Assembly: GCA_947487325.1 (NCBI GenBank)
Contig: CANKWG010000053.1
Coordinates: forward strand, 1-11,720
Length of the DNA stretch: 11,720 nucleotides
DNA from: Oxalobacteraceae bacterium
GTDB taxonomy: Bacteria > Pseudomonadota > Gammaproteobacteria > Burkholderiales > Burkholderiaceae_D
Direction of reading: 5' to 3'
This document shows, piece after piece, positions 1-6,118 of this stretch (position 1 is its first letter; every line of letters starts with the position of its first letter). The position numbers were made by a program, and so were the translations under genes. The notes under the pieces were generated by a model. It saw only the letters and a list, made by a program, of their open reading frames with translations. It was not told the origin of the DNA and searched no databases.

Positions 1-402
1 GAGCCGCGTGCCTTGACTGTGACGACGCTCGGCCAGATTGGGAAACATCTGATAAATCTCATCGACCGACATGCCACCCGCTTTCAGCGTGGGTGGCAGC
101 ATCAGATTTTCTTCAGCAGAGAGCGAAGAAAAAATCGCACGCTCTTCAGGGCAATAGCCTACGCCCAGGTGTGCGATCCGATGTGTCGGCAAGGCGATCG
201 TTTCCTGACCATTGATTTTGATCGAACCTTCACGGCGTCCGGTGAGTCCCATGATCGCGCGCAGCGTGGTGGTGCGACCTGCGCCATTGCGCCCCAACAG
301 CGTCACCACTTCGCCTTCGGCCACCGAAAAATTCACGTCATGCAGAATGTGTGATTCGCCATACCAAGCTTGCAGCTTGCTGATTTCCAGTGCCAGCGTC
401 AT
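1..402 (-). CDS. livF: LivF-type ABC transporter ATP-binding protein (partial, 3' end outside window)
   Basis: This is the ATPase subunit of a branched-chain amino acid/organic acid (HAAT family) ABC importer, acting on the inner face of the cytoplasmic membrane with a LivG-type partner. The 134 visible residues start at an ATG (402-400) that overlaps the upstream livG stop as TGATG. An AAGGAG ribosome site at 410-415 lies 7 nt before it. The Walker A segment is GRNGAGRTT at residues 37-45, so the usual lysine is arginine (residue 43). The segment VGYCPEERAIFSSL (about 81-94) is the LivF-specific stretch around the Q-loop. The signature motif, Walker B and H-loop lie beyond the window. The Walker A substitution is real in the sequence; whether it is normal for this subfamily I cannot check, although I recall similar beta-proteobacterial LivF proteins. 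Substrate unknown. Confidence 0.93.
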   Translation of the reverse strand, partial: MTLALEISKLQAWYGESHILHDVNFSVAEGEVVTLLGRNGAGRTTTLRAIMGLTGRREGSIKINGQETIALPTHRIAHLGVGYCPEERAIFSSLSAEENLMLPPTLKAGGMSVDEIYQMFPNLAERRHSQGTRL

Positions 403-1169
403 CAGTGCGCTCCTTCCAGTGCAGTCGCGCTACCCATATAGGCCTCGAGCACTTGCGGATTCTGCGATACGGTCTGGTAGTCACCTTCGGCCAGAATCGC
501 TCCGCGCTGCAATACCGAGATGCGATCGCAGATACCCGCCACCACACTCATATTGTGTTCCACCATCAATACCGTTCTACACTTGGATACTTTTTTGATC
601 AGATCCGTCACACGACGCACGTCCTCATGACCCATACCCTGCGTAGGCTCATCCAGCAGCATCAACTCTGGCTCCATGGCCAGCGTGGTCGCGATCTCAA
701 GAGCGCGCTTGCGCCCATAGGGCAAATCTACCGTCAGGCTGGGGGCGAATTCTGCCAGACCCACTTCCTCAAGCAAGGCCATCGCGCGCTCATTGAGCTG
801 CTCGAGTGTCGCTTCGCTTTTCCAAAAATGAAATGAAGTACCCAAATTACGCTGCAATCCGATACGCACGTTTTCAAGTACGGTCAGGTGCGGGAATACT
901 GCAGAGATTTGGAATGAACGAATAATGCCCATACGCGCAATCTGCGCTGGTTGCAGCATGGTGATGTCACGCCCATTAAACAAAATCTGACCCGAACTAG
1001 GCTCAAGAAATTTAGTCAGCAAATTGAAGCAAGTCGTTTTGCCAGCACCATTAGGACCGATCAGCGCATGGATATGGCCTCGCTGCACATGCAGGCTCAC
1101 CTCATTGACCGCAACGAAACCTTTGAATTCGCGCGTCAGATTTCGTGTTTCAAGAATGATGTCTGCCAT
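402..1169 (-). CDS. livG: LivG-type ABC transporter ATP-binding protein
   Basis: This is the second ATPase of the same HAAT-type ABC importer, 255 aa, a normal LivG length. Walker A is GPNGAGKTT at residues 38-46, the Q-loop is SFQ at 85-87, Walker B is LMLLDEP at 169-175 and the switch histidine is His205 (MVEHNM). The ABC signature reads LPYGRKR (149-155) rather than LSGGQ; LivG/LivF proteins often diverge here, but this form is further from consensus than usual. The stop overlaps the livF start by one base and the gene begins 12 nt after the acyl-CoA dehydrogenase stop, so the three genes very likely form one leftward operon. The permease and solute-binding genes are not in the window. The ligand cannot be read from the ATPase; the link to an acyl-CoA dehydrogenase argues for a carboxylic acid or amino-acid derivative (inference). 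Confidence 0.94.
   Translation of the reverse strand: MADIILETRNLTREFKGFVAVNEVSLHVQRGHIHALIGPNGAGKTTCFNLLTKFLEPSSGQILFNGRDITMLQPAQIARMGIIRSFQISAVFPHLTVLENVRIGLQRNLGTSFHFWKSEATLEQLNERAMALLEEVGLAEFAPSLTVDLPYGRKRALEIATTLAMEPELMLLDEPTQGMGHEDVRRVTDLIKKVSKCRTVLMVEHNMSVVAGICDRISVLQRGAILAEGDYQTVSQNPQVLEAYMGSATALEGAH
410..415 (-). promoter_or_regulatory. Ribosome binding site of livF
   Basis: AAGGAG on the minus strand, 7 nt before the livF ATG and inside the last codons of livG. With the TGATG stop/start overlap it indicates translational coupling of the two ATPase genes. Confidence 0.7.
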
Positions 1170-1181
1170 GATCAGGCTCTT

Positions 1182-2348
1182 TCAGGGACGCAGATTTTTC
1201 AACGCGTGCTTCGCCAGGCTCCAGCGATGCGTCTCGTTCGGGCCGTCATAGACTCGGAAGGATCGGGCATCGGCAAAAATTCGGGCAACGATTGTTTCAT
1301 GCGTCATGCCGCTGCCGCCCAGAATCTGCGCGCTGCGATCAATCACGCGCCAGATCGCCTCGGACGAAATCACTTTCGCGGCGCTGGATTCGCGGGTACC
1401 CAGATGTCCCTGATCAAGCACCCAGGCGCAATGCCAGACCGCCAGTCGGGTGCAGTGCATATCCATCTCGTTATCTGCGAGCATGAAACCCACACCTTCG
1501 TGTTGACCAAGCGATTTGCCAAACGCCTGACGCGTAGCCGCATAGCGCAGCGCCACGTCATGCGAGCGCCGCGCAGCACCGAGCCAGCGCATGCAATGCG
1601 TCAGGCGTGCGGGTGACAAGCGTACCTGCGCGTACTTGAATCCCTCGCCCGGCGCACCAAGTACATTTTCAGCAGGCACGCGCAGATTTTCGAAACGCAC
1701 CACGCCATGACCGCCCACAAAACAAGTATCAAGAGCATCCATCTGACGCTCCACGGTGATACCCGGCGCATCCATATCCGAGAGGAACATGGTGGCGCTG
1801 CCATCTTCAAGCTTGGCCATGATGATCGCAAACGATGCACCAGTCGCACCCGTGATCAGCCACTTCAGGCCATTAATCACATAATCGTCACCATCGCGAA
1901 CCGCCATCGTCTGCAGCATCGACGGATCGGCACCTGAACCTGGCGCTGGTTCGGTCATGCAAAAACAGGAGCGAATGCGCCCTTCCGCCAGCGGTCGCAA
2001 CCAGCGCTCTTTCTGCGCTGGGGTGCAGATTACTTCCATCATGTGCATATTGCCTTCGTCCGGCGCAAAGATATTCATCGCCACCGGGCCCAGCGGCGAG
2101 TAGCCCGCTTCCTCGAAGACGATCGCCTTGCCGACGTGGTCCAGACCCAGACCGCCGAATTCTTCCGATACGTGCGGTGACACCAAACCTACTTTGCGGG
2201 CTTTCGCCACCATTTCTAGGCGCAGTTCATCCGTAGGGCCGTGCGGCGTGCAGCGCGGATCCCGCTCCATCGGAATGATCTGTTCTTGGATAAATTGACG
2301 GGTGCGCTGTTGCAACTCGGCTTGCGCTGCCGAGAGGTTGAAATCCAT
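1182..2348 (-). CDS. Acyl-CoA dehydrogenase family protein (ACAD10/11-like)
   Basis: Flavoenzyme of 388 aa that would oxidise an acyl-CoA to the 2-enoyl-CoA using FAD and pass electrons to ETF in the cytoplasm. The N-terminal helical domain spans about residues 1-125. The FAD/substrate segment CFCMTEPAPGSGAD is at 128-141, the middle beta domain runs to about 235, and the C-terminal helical domain carries RQAFGK (273-278) and QILGGSGMT (341-349). At the place where medium-chain enzymes have the catalytic Glu in a YEG motif, this protein has Asp368 in VYDGPNETH. As I recall, ACAD10/11-like enzymes share this DGP-E-H form. The ATG at 2348 is preceded by GGGGGAG with 7-nt spacing. It is the first gene of the putative operon with livG and livF, suggesting catabolism of the imported compound. 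The substrate is not predictable from sequence alone. Confidence 0.93.
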   Translation of the reverse strand: MDFNLSAAQAELQQRTRQFIQEQIIPMERDPRCTPHGPTDELRLEMVAKARKVGLVSPHVSEEFGGLGLDHVGKAIVFEEAGYSPLGPVAMNIFAPDEGNMHMMEVICTPAQKERWLRPLAEGRIRSCFCMTEPAPGSGADPSMLQTMAVRDGDDYVINGLKWLITGATGASFAIIMAKLEDGSATMFLSDMDAPGITVERQMDALDTCFVGGHGVVRFENLRVPAENVLGAPGEGFKYAQVRLSPARLTHCMRWLGAARRSHDVALRYAATRQAFGKSLGQHEGVGFMLADNEMDMHCTRLAVWHCAWVLDQGHLGTRESSAAKVISSEAIWRVIDRSAQILGGSGMTHETIVARIFADARSFRVYDGPNETHRWSLAKHALKNLRP

Positions 2349-2355
2349 ACTAATA

Positions 2356-2362
2356 CTCCCCC
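2356..2362 (-). promoter_or_regulatory. Ribosome binding site of the acyl-CoA dehydrogenase gene
   Basis: GGGGGAG on the minus strand, 7 nt before the ATG at 2348. It fixes the start of the first gene in the leftward operon. Confidence 0.6.
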
Positions 2363-2624
2363 TGTAAAACGTTTTCTTTTTAATAATTTTGCTGGTCGGC
2401 AGCCACCGGCAAGTACGACTTGAACGCGTTCAGAACAAGTCTACGGACTTGGATTGCGCCGAAACGGGTGCTAAACCATTGATTTTCATGGGCGCCAGAT
2501 AGCGCTCGCCGCTGGCTCGCCTGAAAACCTGATTTATCCAATTTTCCGCCAACCCGACAACTTATTCTATTTCCCAAAAAAAACAAAATGAATTATTTGT
2601 TCGCCAACAATTAAAGCTAACAAA

Positions 2625-2646
2625 GGCTGTCTTACTCAGCACAGCC
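2625..2646. repeat. Short inverted repeat (hairpin candidate)
   Basis: GGCTGT at 2625-2630 is perfectly complementary to ACAGCC at 2641-2646, with a 10-nt loop. On the minus strand it is followed by TTTGTT, too weak a tract for a confident terminator, and there is no gene immediately upstream in that direction. It could be a leader hairpin or a binding site. Confidence 0.3.
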
Positions 2647-2700
2647 CCAAAAAACGGCCATCCCGACCACGCACCCAAGCAAGATTTTTCAGAGTCAGGC

Positions 2701-2706
2701 TACAAT
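2701..2706 (+). promoter_or_regulatory. Possible -10 box for the DUF2721 gene
   Basis: TACAAT matches the sigma-70 -10 consensus at five of six positions and lies about 63 nt before the DUF2721 ATG. No good -35 box is visible at 16-18 nt upstream, so this is a weak candidate. Confidence 0.25.
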
Positions 2707-2768
2707 CAAGCTCAATAACCGTTGTCTGCTCAAACCAGCCGACCCACTCACTAGCACCGGATACTTTC

Positions 2769-3230
2769 ATGTTGTCGCTGTTCGGAGACATCACCAATAT
2801 CATTAGTCTTGCCGTCACCCCGGCGTTTTTGTTGCTGGGCGTGATGCTGCAACTACGTGTTCTGAACAACCGTCTTGAACGTATCAGTGACCGCCGGGAA
2901 GTACTGGAACAGCGACTATCCGTCAGCAACGGCCTGCGCGCAGCGCTGACCCATGAATTGAGTGTGCTGCGCCGTCGGACAACCGCCATTCATCGCGCAC
3001 TCGGCACTTCTACCAGTTGCATGATCATCGTGTTTTCTGTCGTCGTAACGCTCTTCATCGATGACGCGAAACATCTAAAACTGGATTCCCTGATCGCTTT
3101 CCTGTTTGTGTTTGCGATGCTGCTGCTGATCGTCAGCTTCAGTCTGCTGCTGCATGAAATTCTTTTGGGCACCCATTCATTGCCATCCACGACGCTTCAC
3201 CGTACCCGACAGGTTGAAGGTCAACACTAA
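2769..3230 (+). CDS. DUF2721 family membrane protein
   Basis: Small integral membrane protein of 153 aa whose function is unknown for the whole family. Three hydrophobic segments are visible at about residues 10-30, 80-97 and 106-129. Between the first and second is a charged helical stretch rich in Arg and Glu (about 33-75), likely an amphipathic or coiled-coil cytoplasmic linker. The N-terminal pattern ISLAVTPAFLLLG followed by LNNRLERISDRRE is what I recognise as DUF2721. No clear Shine-Dalgarno precedes the ATG; only a GGA is present about 8 nt away. The gene stands alone on the plus strand and its stop codon overlaps the stop of the converging methyltransferase gene by 4 nt. No signal suggests transfer. 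Confidence 0.85.
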   Translation: MLSLFGDITNIISLAVTPAFLLLGVMLQLRVLNNRLERISDRREVLEQRLSVSNGLRAALTHELSVLRRRTTAIHRALGTSTSCMIIVFSVVVTLFIDDAKHLKLDSLIAFLFVFAMLLLIVSFSLLLHEILLGTHSLPSTTLHRTRQVEGQH

Positions 3231-4072
3231 ACAGTAGGTGATGCTGTTGGCGGCAACCAAAAGCGCTGCTGCATTTCATCAATCCCCAACTCCTGCAAGA
3301 TGCGACTGAGCTTGCGCACAGCATTCTCGCGCGGCAGATCCTTGTAACTGGCAACAATCAGCTCATTTTTCATCGAATGTTCCCAGCCAACCAGCTCGGT
3401 CACATTCAACTGATAGCCATGCGCCTCCAGCTGCAGACAACGCAACACATTGGTCAGATGACTCCCGAATTCACGGGTATGAATGGGATGACGCCAGATC
3501 TCGGTCAGCACATCGCGCGCCAATGACCGCCCTTTCAGACGGCGCAATGTCGCCGCCACCTCCGCCTGACAGCACGGCACTAGCACGATAAATCGCGCTT
3601 TCTTTTTCAACGCAAAGGTAATCGCATCATCAGTCGCAGTATCGCAGGCATGCAATGCGGTGACGATATCTACGGTATCGGGTAGCAGGGACGATGAAAT
3701 GGATTCTGCAACTGACAAATGCAGAAACGACATACGCTCAAAATCCAAACGACTCGCTAACTCGCGCGAACGTTCTACCAGCTCAGCGCGAGTTTCGATG
3801 CTGTACACAAGCGAGTCGTCGTTGATACTTTTCAAAAAAAGATCATAGAGAATGAAACCCAGATAGGATTTACCAGCACCATGATCGACCAACGACAACG
3901 CCCGCTCACCCTCACGTAACTGAGCCAGCAGTGGTTCAATAAACTGACACAGGTGATTCACCTGCTTGAGCTTGCGGCGACTGTCCTGATTCATTTTTCC
4001 GTCGCGCGTGAGGATATGTAATTCCTTGAGCAGTTCGACAGATTGTCCGGGTCGTATTTCTGTTTGCGCCAT
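3227..4072 (-). CDS. METTL25/RRNAD1-like class I SAM-dependent methyltransferase (Methyltransf_32 type)
   Basis: Predicted S-adenosylmethionine-dependent methyltransferase, 281 aa. The SAM-binding motif I is VDHGAGKSYLG (62-72), the acidic residue at the end of strand 2 is Glu93 (SIETR), and the family-typical LHACDTATDDAI (140-151) and VPCCQ (165-169) follow. The N-terminal helical part (about 10-50) also looks conserved, which supports the ATG at 4072 although no good ribosome site precedes it; Met27 is a fallback start. The substrate is unknown: related eukaryotic proteins are poorly characterised and the Cys-Cys pair after motif IV does not by itself define RNA, protein or small-molecule targets. 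It converges on the DUF2721 gene with 4 nt shared between stop codons. An 11-bp repeat array begins about 90 nt upstream of its start. Confidence 0.85.
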   Translation of the reverse strand: MAQTEIRPGQSVELLKELHILTRDGKMNQDSRRKLKQVNHLCQFIEPLLAQLREGERALSLVDHGAGKSYLGFILYDLFLKSINDDSLVYSIETRAELVERSRELASRLDFERMSFLHLSVAESISSSLLPDTVDIVTALHACDTATDDAITFALKKKARFIVLVPCCQAEVAATLRRLKGRSLARDVLTEIWRHPIHTREFGSHLTNVLRCLQLEAHGYQLNVTELVGWEHSMKNELIVASYKDLPRENAVRKLSRILQELGIDEMQQRFWLPPTASPTV

Positions 4073-4161
4073 GGGATCAGAGAAATTTCAATCAACCCGA
4101 ATGGTAACCCACACAGATGGATACCAACCTGTACACGGGCTGCGACGAAGATGGGAAACGA

Positions 4162-4216
4162 CAATAGGGCGACAACACAGCGGCAATACAGCGGCAATAC
4201 AGCGACACTAGCCGGA
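4162..4216. repeat. Degenerate tandem array of five 11-bp units
   Basis: Five contiguous 11-nt units: 4162-4172, 4173-4183, 4184-4194, 4195-4205 and 4206-4216. The three central ones read CAACACAGCGG, CAATACAGCGG and CAATACAGCGA; the outer two are diverged (CAATAGGGCGA and CACTAGCCGGA). The array lies in the 177-nt spacer between the phaC stop and the methyltransferase start, with its near edge 90 nt upstream of the latter. It could be a set of phased protein-binding sites or simple slippage expansion. The rest of the spacer holds only an imperfect dyad near 4216-4233 with no T tract. Confidence 0.7.
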
Positions 4217-4249
4217 GGCGCTGATACCGGCACCATTCAGTAATGCGGT

Positions 4250-6049
4250 TCAGCTTTGCAGCACATAAGCGCCTGGCGCATCAGGCAACCCAGACATCTC
4301 GCTCGGCGGGATAGATTTCGAGGGAATACTATTTTGCTCTCGCTCAAGCCACTCAGCCCATCGCGGCCACCAGGAGCCTTGCTCGGGTTGGGTCTGCTGG
4401 TACCAGCGCTCCGGATCGATATAGTTATCATTTTGCGGAAAAAGCGACGTGCGATAGAAACGACGTGGATGTCCCGGCTCACTCGCAATACCGGCATTGT
4501 GGCCGCCGGAGGTCAGCAGAAAAGTCAGGTCAACGCTGTAAGATAAATTCAATTTATAAACCGAGCGCCAAGGCGCCACGTGATCCGTCTCGGTCGCAAC
4601 AAGAAAAGCCGGAACACGAATATCCGACAGAGCAAGTGGACGACCATTGACGCTGTAACGACCAGAAAACAAATCATTGTTCAGAAATAATCGACGTAGG
4701 TACTCGCTGTGCATGCGATAGGGCATACGCGTTGCATCAGCATTCCAAGCCATCAGATCATTCAGGGTCTCGCGTTGTCCGAGTAAATAGTGGTTGACCA
4801 TGCGCGACCAAATCAGGTCATGCGAGCGCAGCAACTGAAAAGCACCTGCCATTTGCCGGTTATCGAGGTAGCCCTGGTTCCACATGAGATCATCCAGATA
4901 GTCCAGCTGACTGTCATCGATGAACAGTCGCAAATCCCCTGCTTCGGTAAAGTCGGTTTGCGCAGCAAGCAAGGTCATAGACGCAATATCTTTGTGATGC
5001 TGTTGCGCCAGCCATGCCGCGGTGATCGCCAGTAAAGTGCCACCAAGACAATAGCCCACCGTGTGGACTTGCTGACCCGAGCTGCGTCGCCTTACCTGCT
5101 CCAGTGCCTCAAGCACACCCATCTGCATGTAGTCATCCATGCCGAAATCGCGATACTCCGCATCTGGATTGCACCATGAAATCATGTAAACCGTATGCCC
5201 CCGACCAACCAGATAATTGACTAGTGAATTATGCGGCGACAAATCAAGAATGTAATACTTCATGATCCAAGCCGGTACGAACAGCAAAGGTTTTTCAAAA
5301 ACTTCTGCCGTCTGTGGCGCATACTGAATCAGTTCCATCAGACGATTTCGATAGATAACTCGTCCCGGCGTAATCGCAACCTCTTTGCCAGGGCGGAATT
5401 TTTCTGCACCCATCGGCGGGTGACCGCCAACGGCACGCTCCCCATCTTCAATCAGATATTCCCAGCCTCGCAGTAAATTTCTGCCACCTTCCAAGATTGT
5501 CGCTTCAAGCACCTCGGGGTTCGTCGGAATAAAATTTACCGGAGATAGCATATCCAGCCATTGACGAGCAGCGAAAGAAACCACTTCCTCATGATGCTCG
5601 GACATACCACCGATGCCCGTTGTCGCGTTATACCACCACTGCTGTTGTAGCAAAAAATTCTGGTAGATGAAACAGAATGGCCATTGCTGCCATTGCGGCG
5701 CGAGAAAACGTTCATCTTGCACAAGCGGGTTGATACAAGGTCCGCATTGATGTCCGGATAGCTGTCGCATCGCGTAGATCGTAAAGCGAGTCGCCTTGCG
5801 CACCGCCTTTTCCTGAAGTATCTGCTGTTTGCCGGGCGAGTGGGATAAATGCACCGCCCAATCTGCAAACGCCAGCGCAAGACTGCCCGGGGAAAGACCC
5901 CCAGTAAAACGTGCCATGACGGCGTGGAACAAGCGATCCGATGCAGTCGGCCCCGAAGGCTTTTCCTCGACCGTTTGAGAAGGCCCACTCACTTCAGATT
6001 CAGATAATCGCTTCAGGCTTGTGGCAATAGTTTGTGCTGGCATATCCAT
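4250..6049 (-). CDS. phaC: Class I-type poly(3-hydroxyalkanoate) synthase
   Basis: Polymerises (R)-3-hydroxyacyl-CoA into polyhydroxyalkanoate at the surface of storage granules. The 599-aa length suits a class I synthase. A short N-terminal domain of the PHBC_N type spans about residues 37-90, then the PhaC N-terminal region (about 115-280) and the alpha/beta hydrolase core. The lipase-like box is GYCLGGT with nucleophile Cys334; Asp489 (ETDHVAPW) and His517 (SGGHNAGI) complete the triad. All catalytic residues are present, so it should be active. It lies 52 nt downstream of a GNAT-family gene on the same strand and is likely co-transcribed or has its own promoter in the 3' end of that gene. 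No phaA, phaB, phaP or phaR lies beside it. The ATG at 6049 has only a poor ribosome site; Met3 (6043) is an alternative start. Confidence 0.95.
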   Translation of the reverse strand: MDMPAQTIATSLKRLSESEVSGPSQTVEEKPSGPTASDRLFHAVMARFTGGLSPGSLALAFADWAVHLSHSPGKQQILQEKAVRKATRFTIYAMRQLSGHQCGPCINPLVQDERFLAPQWQQWPFCFIYQNFLLQQQWWYNATTGIGGMSEHHEEVVSFAARQWLDMLSPVNFIPTNPEVLEATILEGGRNLLRGWEYLIEDGERAVGGHPPMGAEKFRPGKEVAITPGRVIYRNRLMELIQYAPQTAEVFEKPLLFVPAWIMKYYILDLSPHNSLVNYLVGRGHTVYMISWCNPDAEYRDFGMDDYMQMGVLEALEQVRRRSSGQQVHTVGYCLGGTLLAITAAWLAQQHHKDIASMTLLAAQTDFTEAGDLRLFIDDSQLDYLDDLMWNQGYLDNRQMAGAFQLLRSHDLIWSRMVNHYLLGQRETLNDLMAWNADATRMPYRMHSEYLRRLFLNNDLFSGRYSVNGRPLALSDIRVPAFLVATETDHVAPWRSVYKLNLSYSVDLTFLLTSGGHNAGIASEPGHPRRFYRTSLFPQNDNYIDPERWYQQTQPEQGSWWPRWAEWLEREQNSIPSKSIPPSEMSGLPDAPGAYVLQS

Positions 6050-6060
6050 TCAACGGGCTC

Positions 6061-6070
6061 GAGTTAACTC
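6061..6070. repeat. Perfect 10-bp palindrome upstream of phaC
   Basis: GAGTTAACTC is self-complementary and lies about 12 nt upstream of the phaC ATG. It may be a regulator site or chance. Confidence 0.35.
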
Positions 6071-6073
6071 CAT

Positions 6074-6118
6074 CAATGCAGCATTAACTGATACAACATC
6101 TTTATAATGTCTGCATTG
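6074..6118. repeat. 8-bp inverted repeat between the GNAT gene and phaC
   Basis: CAATGCAG at 6074-6081 is perfectly complementary to CTGCATTG at 6111-6118, with 29 nt between. The right arm lies in the last codons of the GNAT gene and the left arm about 25 nt upstream of phaC. TGC/GCA-rich sites are reported for PhaR-type regulators of PHA genes, so an operator is possible, but the match is loose. Confidence 0.35.

Larger units (their letters stand above)
2349..2768. other. Divergent intergenic region, no convincing gene
   Basis: This 420-nt gap separates the leftward acyl-CoA dehydrogenase operon from the rightward DUF2721 gene and must hold promoters for both. It is AT-rich around 2530-2620. 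I see a perfect 6-bp inverted repeat (2625-2630 with 2641-2646), a TACAAT that could be a plus-strand -10 box at 2701-2706, and a 40-codon minus-strand open frame (2430-2552, TTG start) without a good ribosome site. None of these is strong enough to call as a gene or a defined promoter. Confidence 0.6.

Noticed and set aside
390..836. Plus-strand open frame opposite livG
   Set aside because: A shadow of the strongly supported ABC ATPase on the minus strand.
951..1616. Plus-strand 221-codon open frame opposite livG and the acyl-CoA dehydrogenase gene
   Set aside because: It is antisense to two well-supported genes and has no recognisable domain.
2380..2586. Minus-strand 68-codon open frame in the ACAD upstream region
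   Set aside because: No ribosome site, no recognisable family, and it ends just upstream of the ACAD ribosome site in another frame.
3227..3230. Overlapping stop codons of the DUF2721 and methyltransferase genes as a special regulatory overlap
   Set aside because: A 4-nt convergent overlap is common in compact bacterial genomes.
4216..4233. Terminator for phaC from an imperfect dyad
   Set aside because: The stem is interrupted and no T tract follows on the minus strand.
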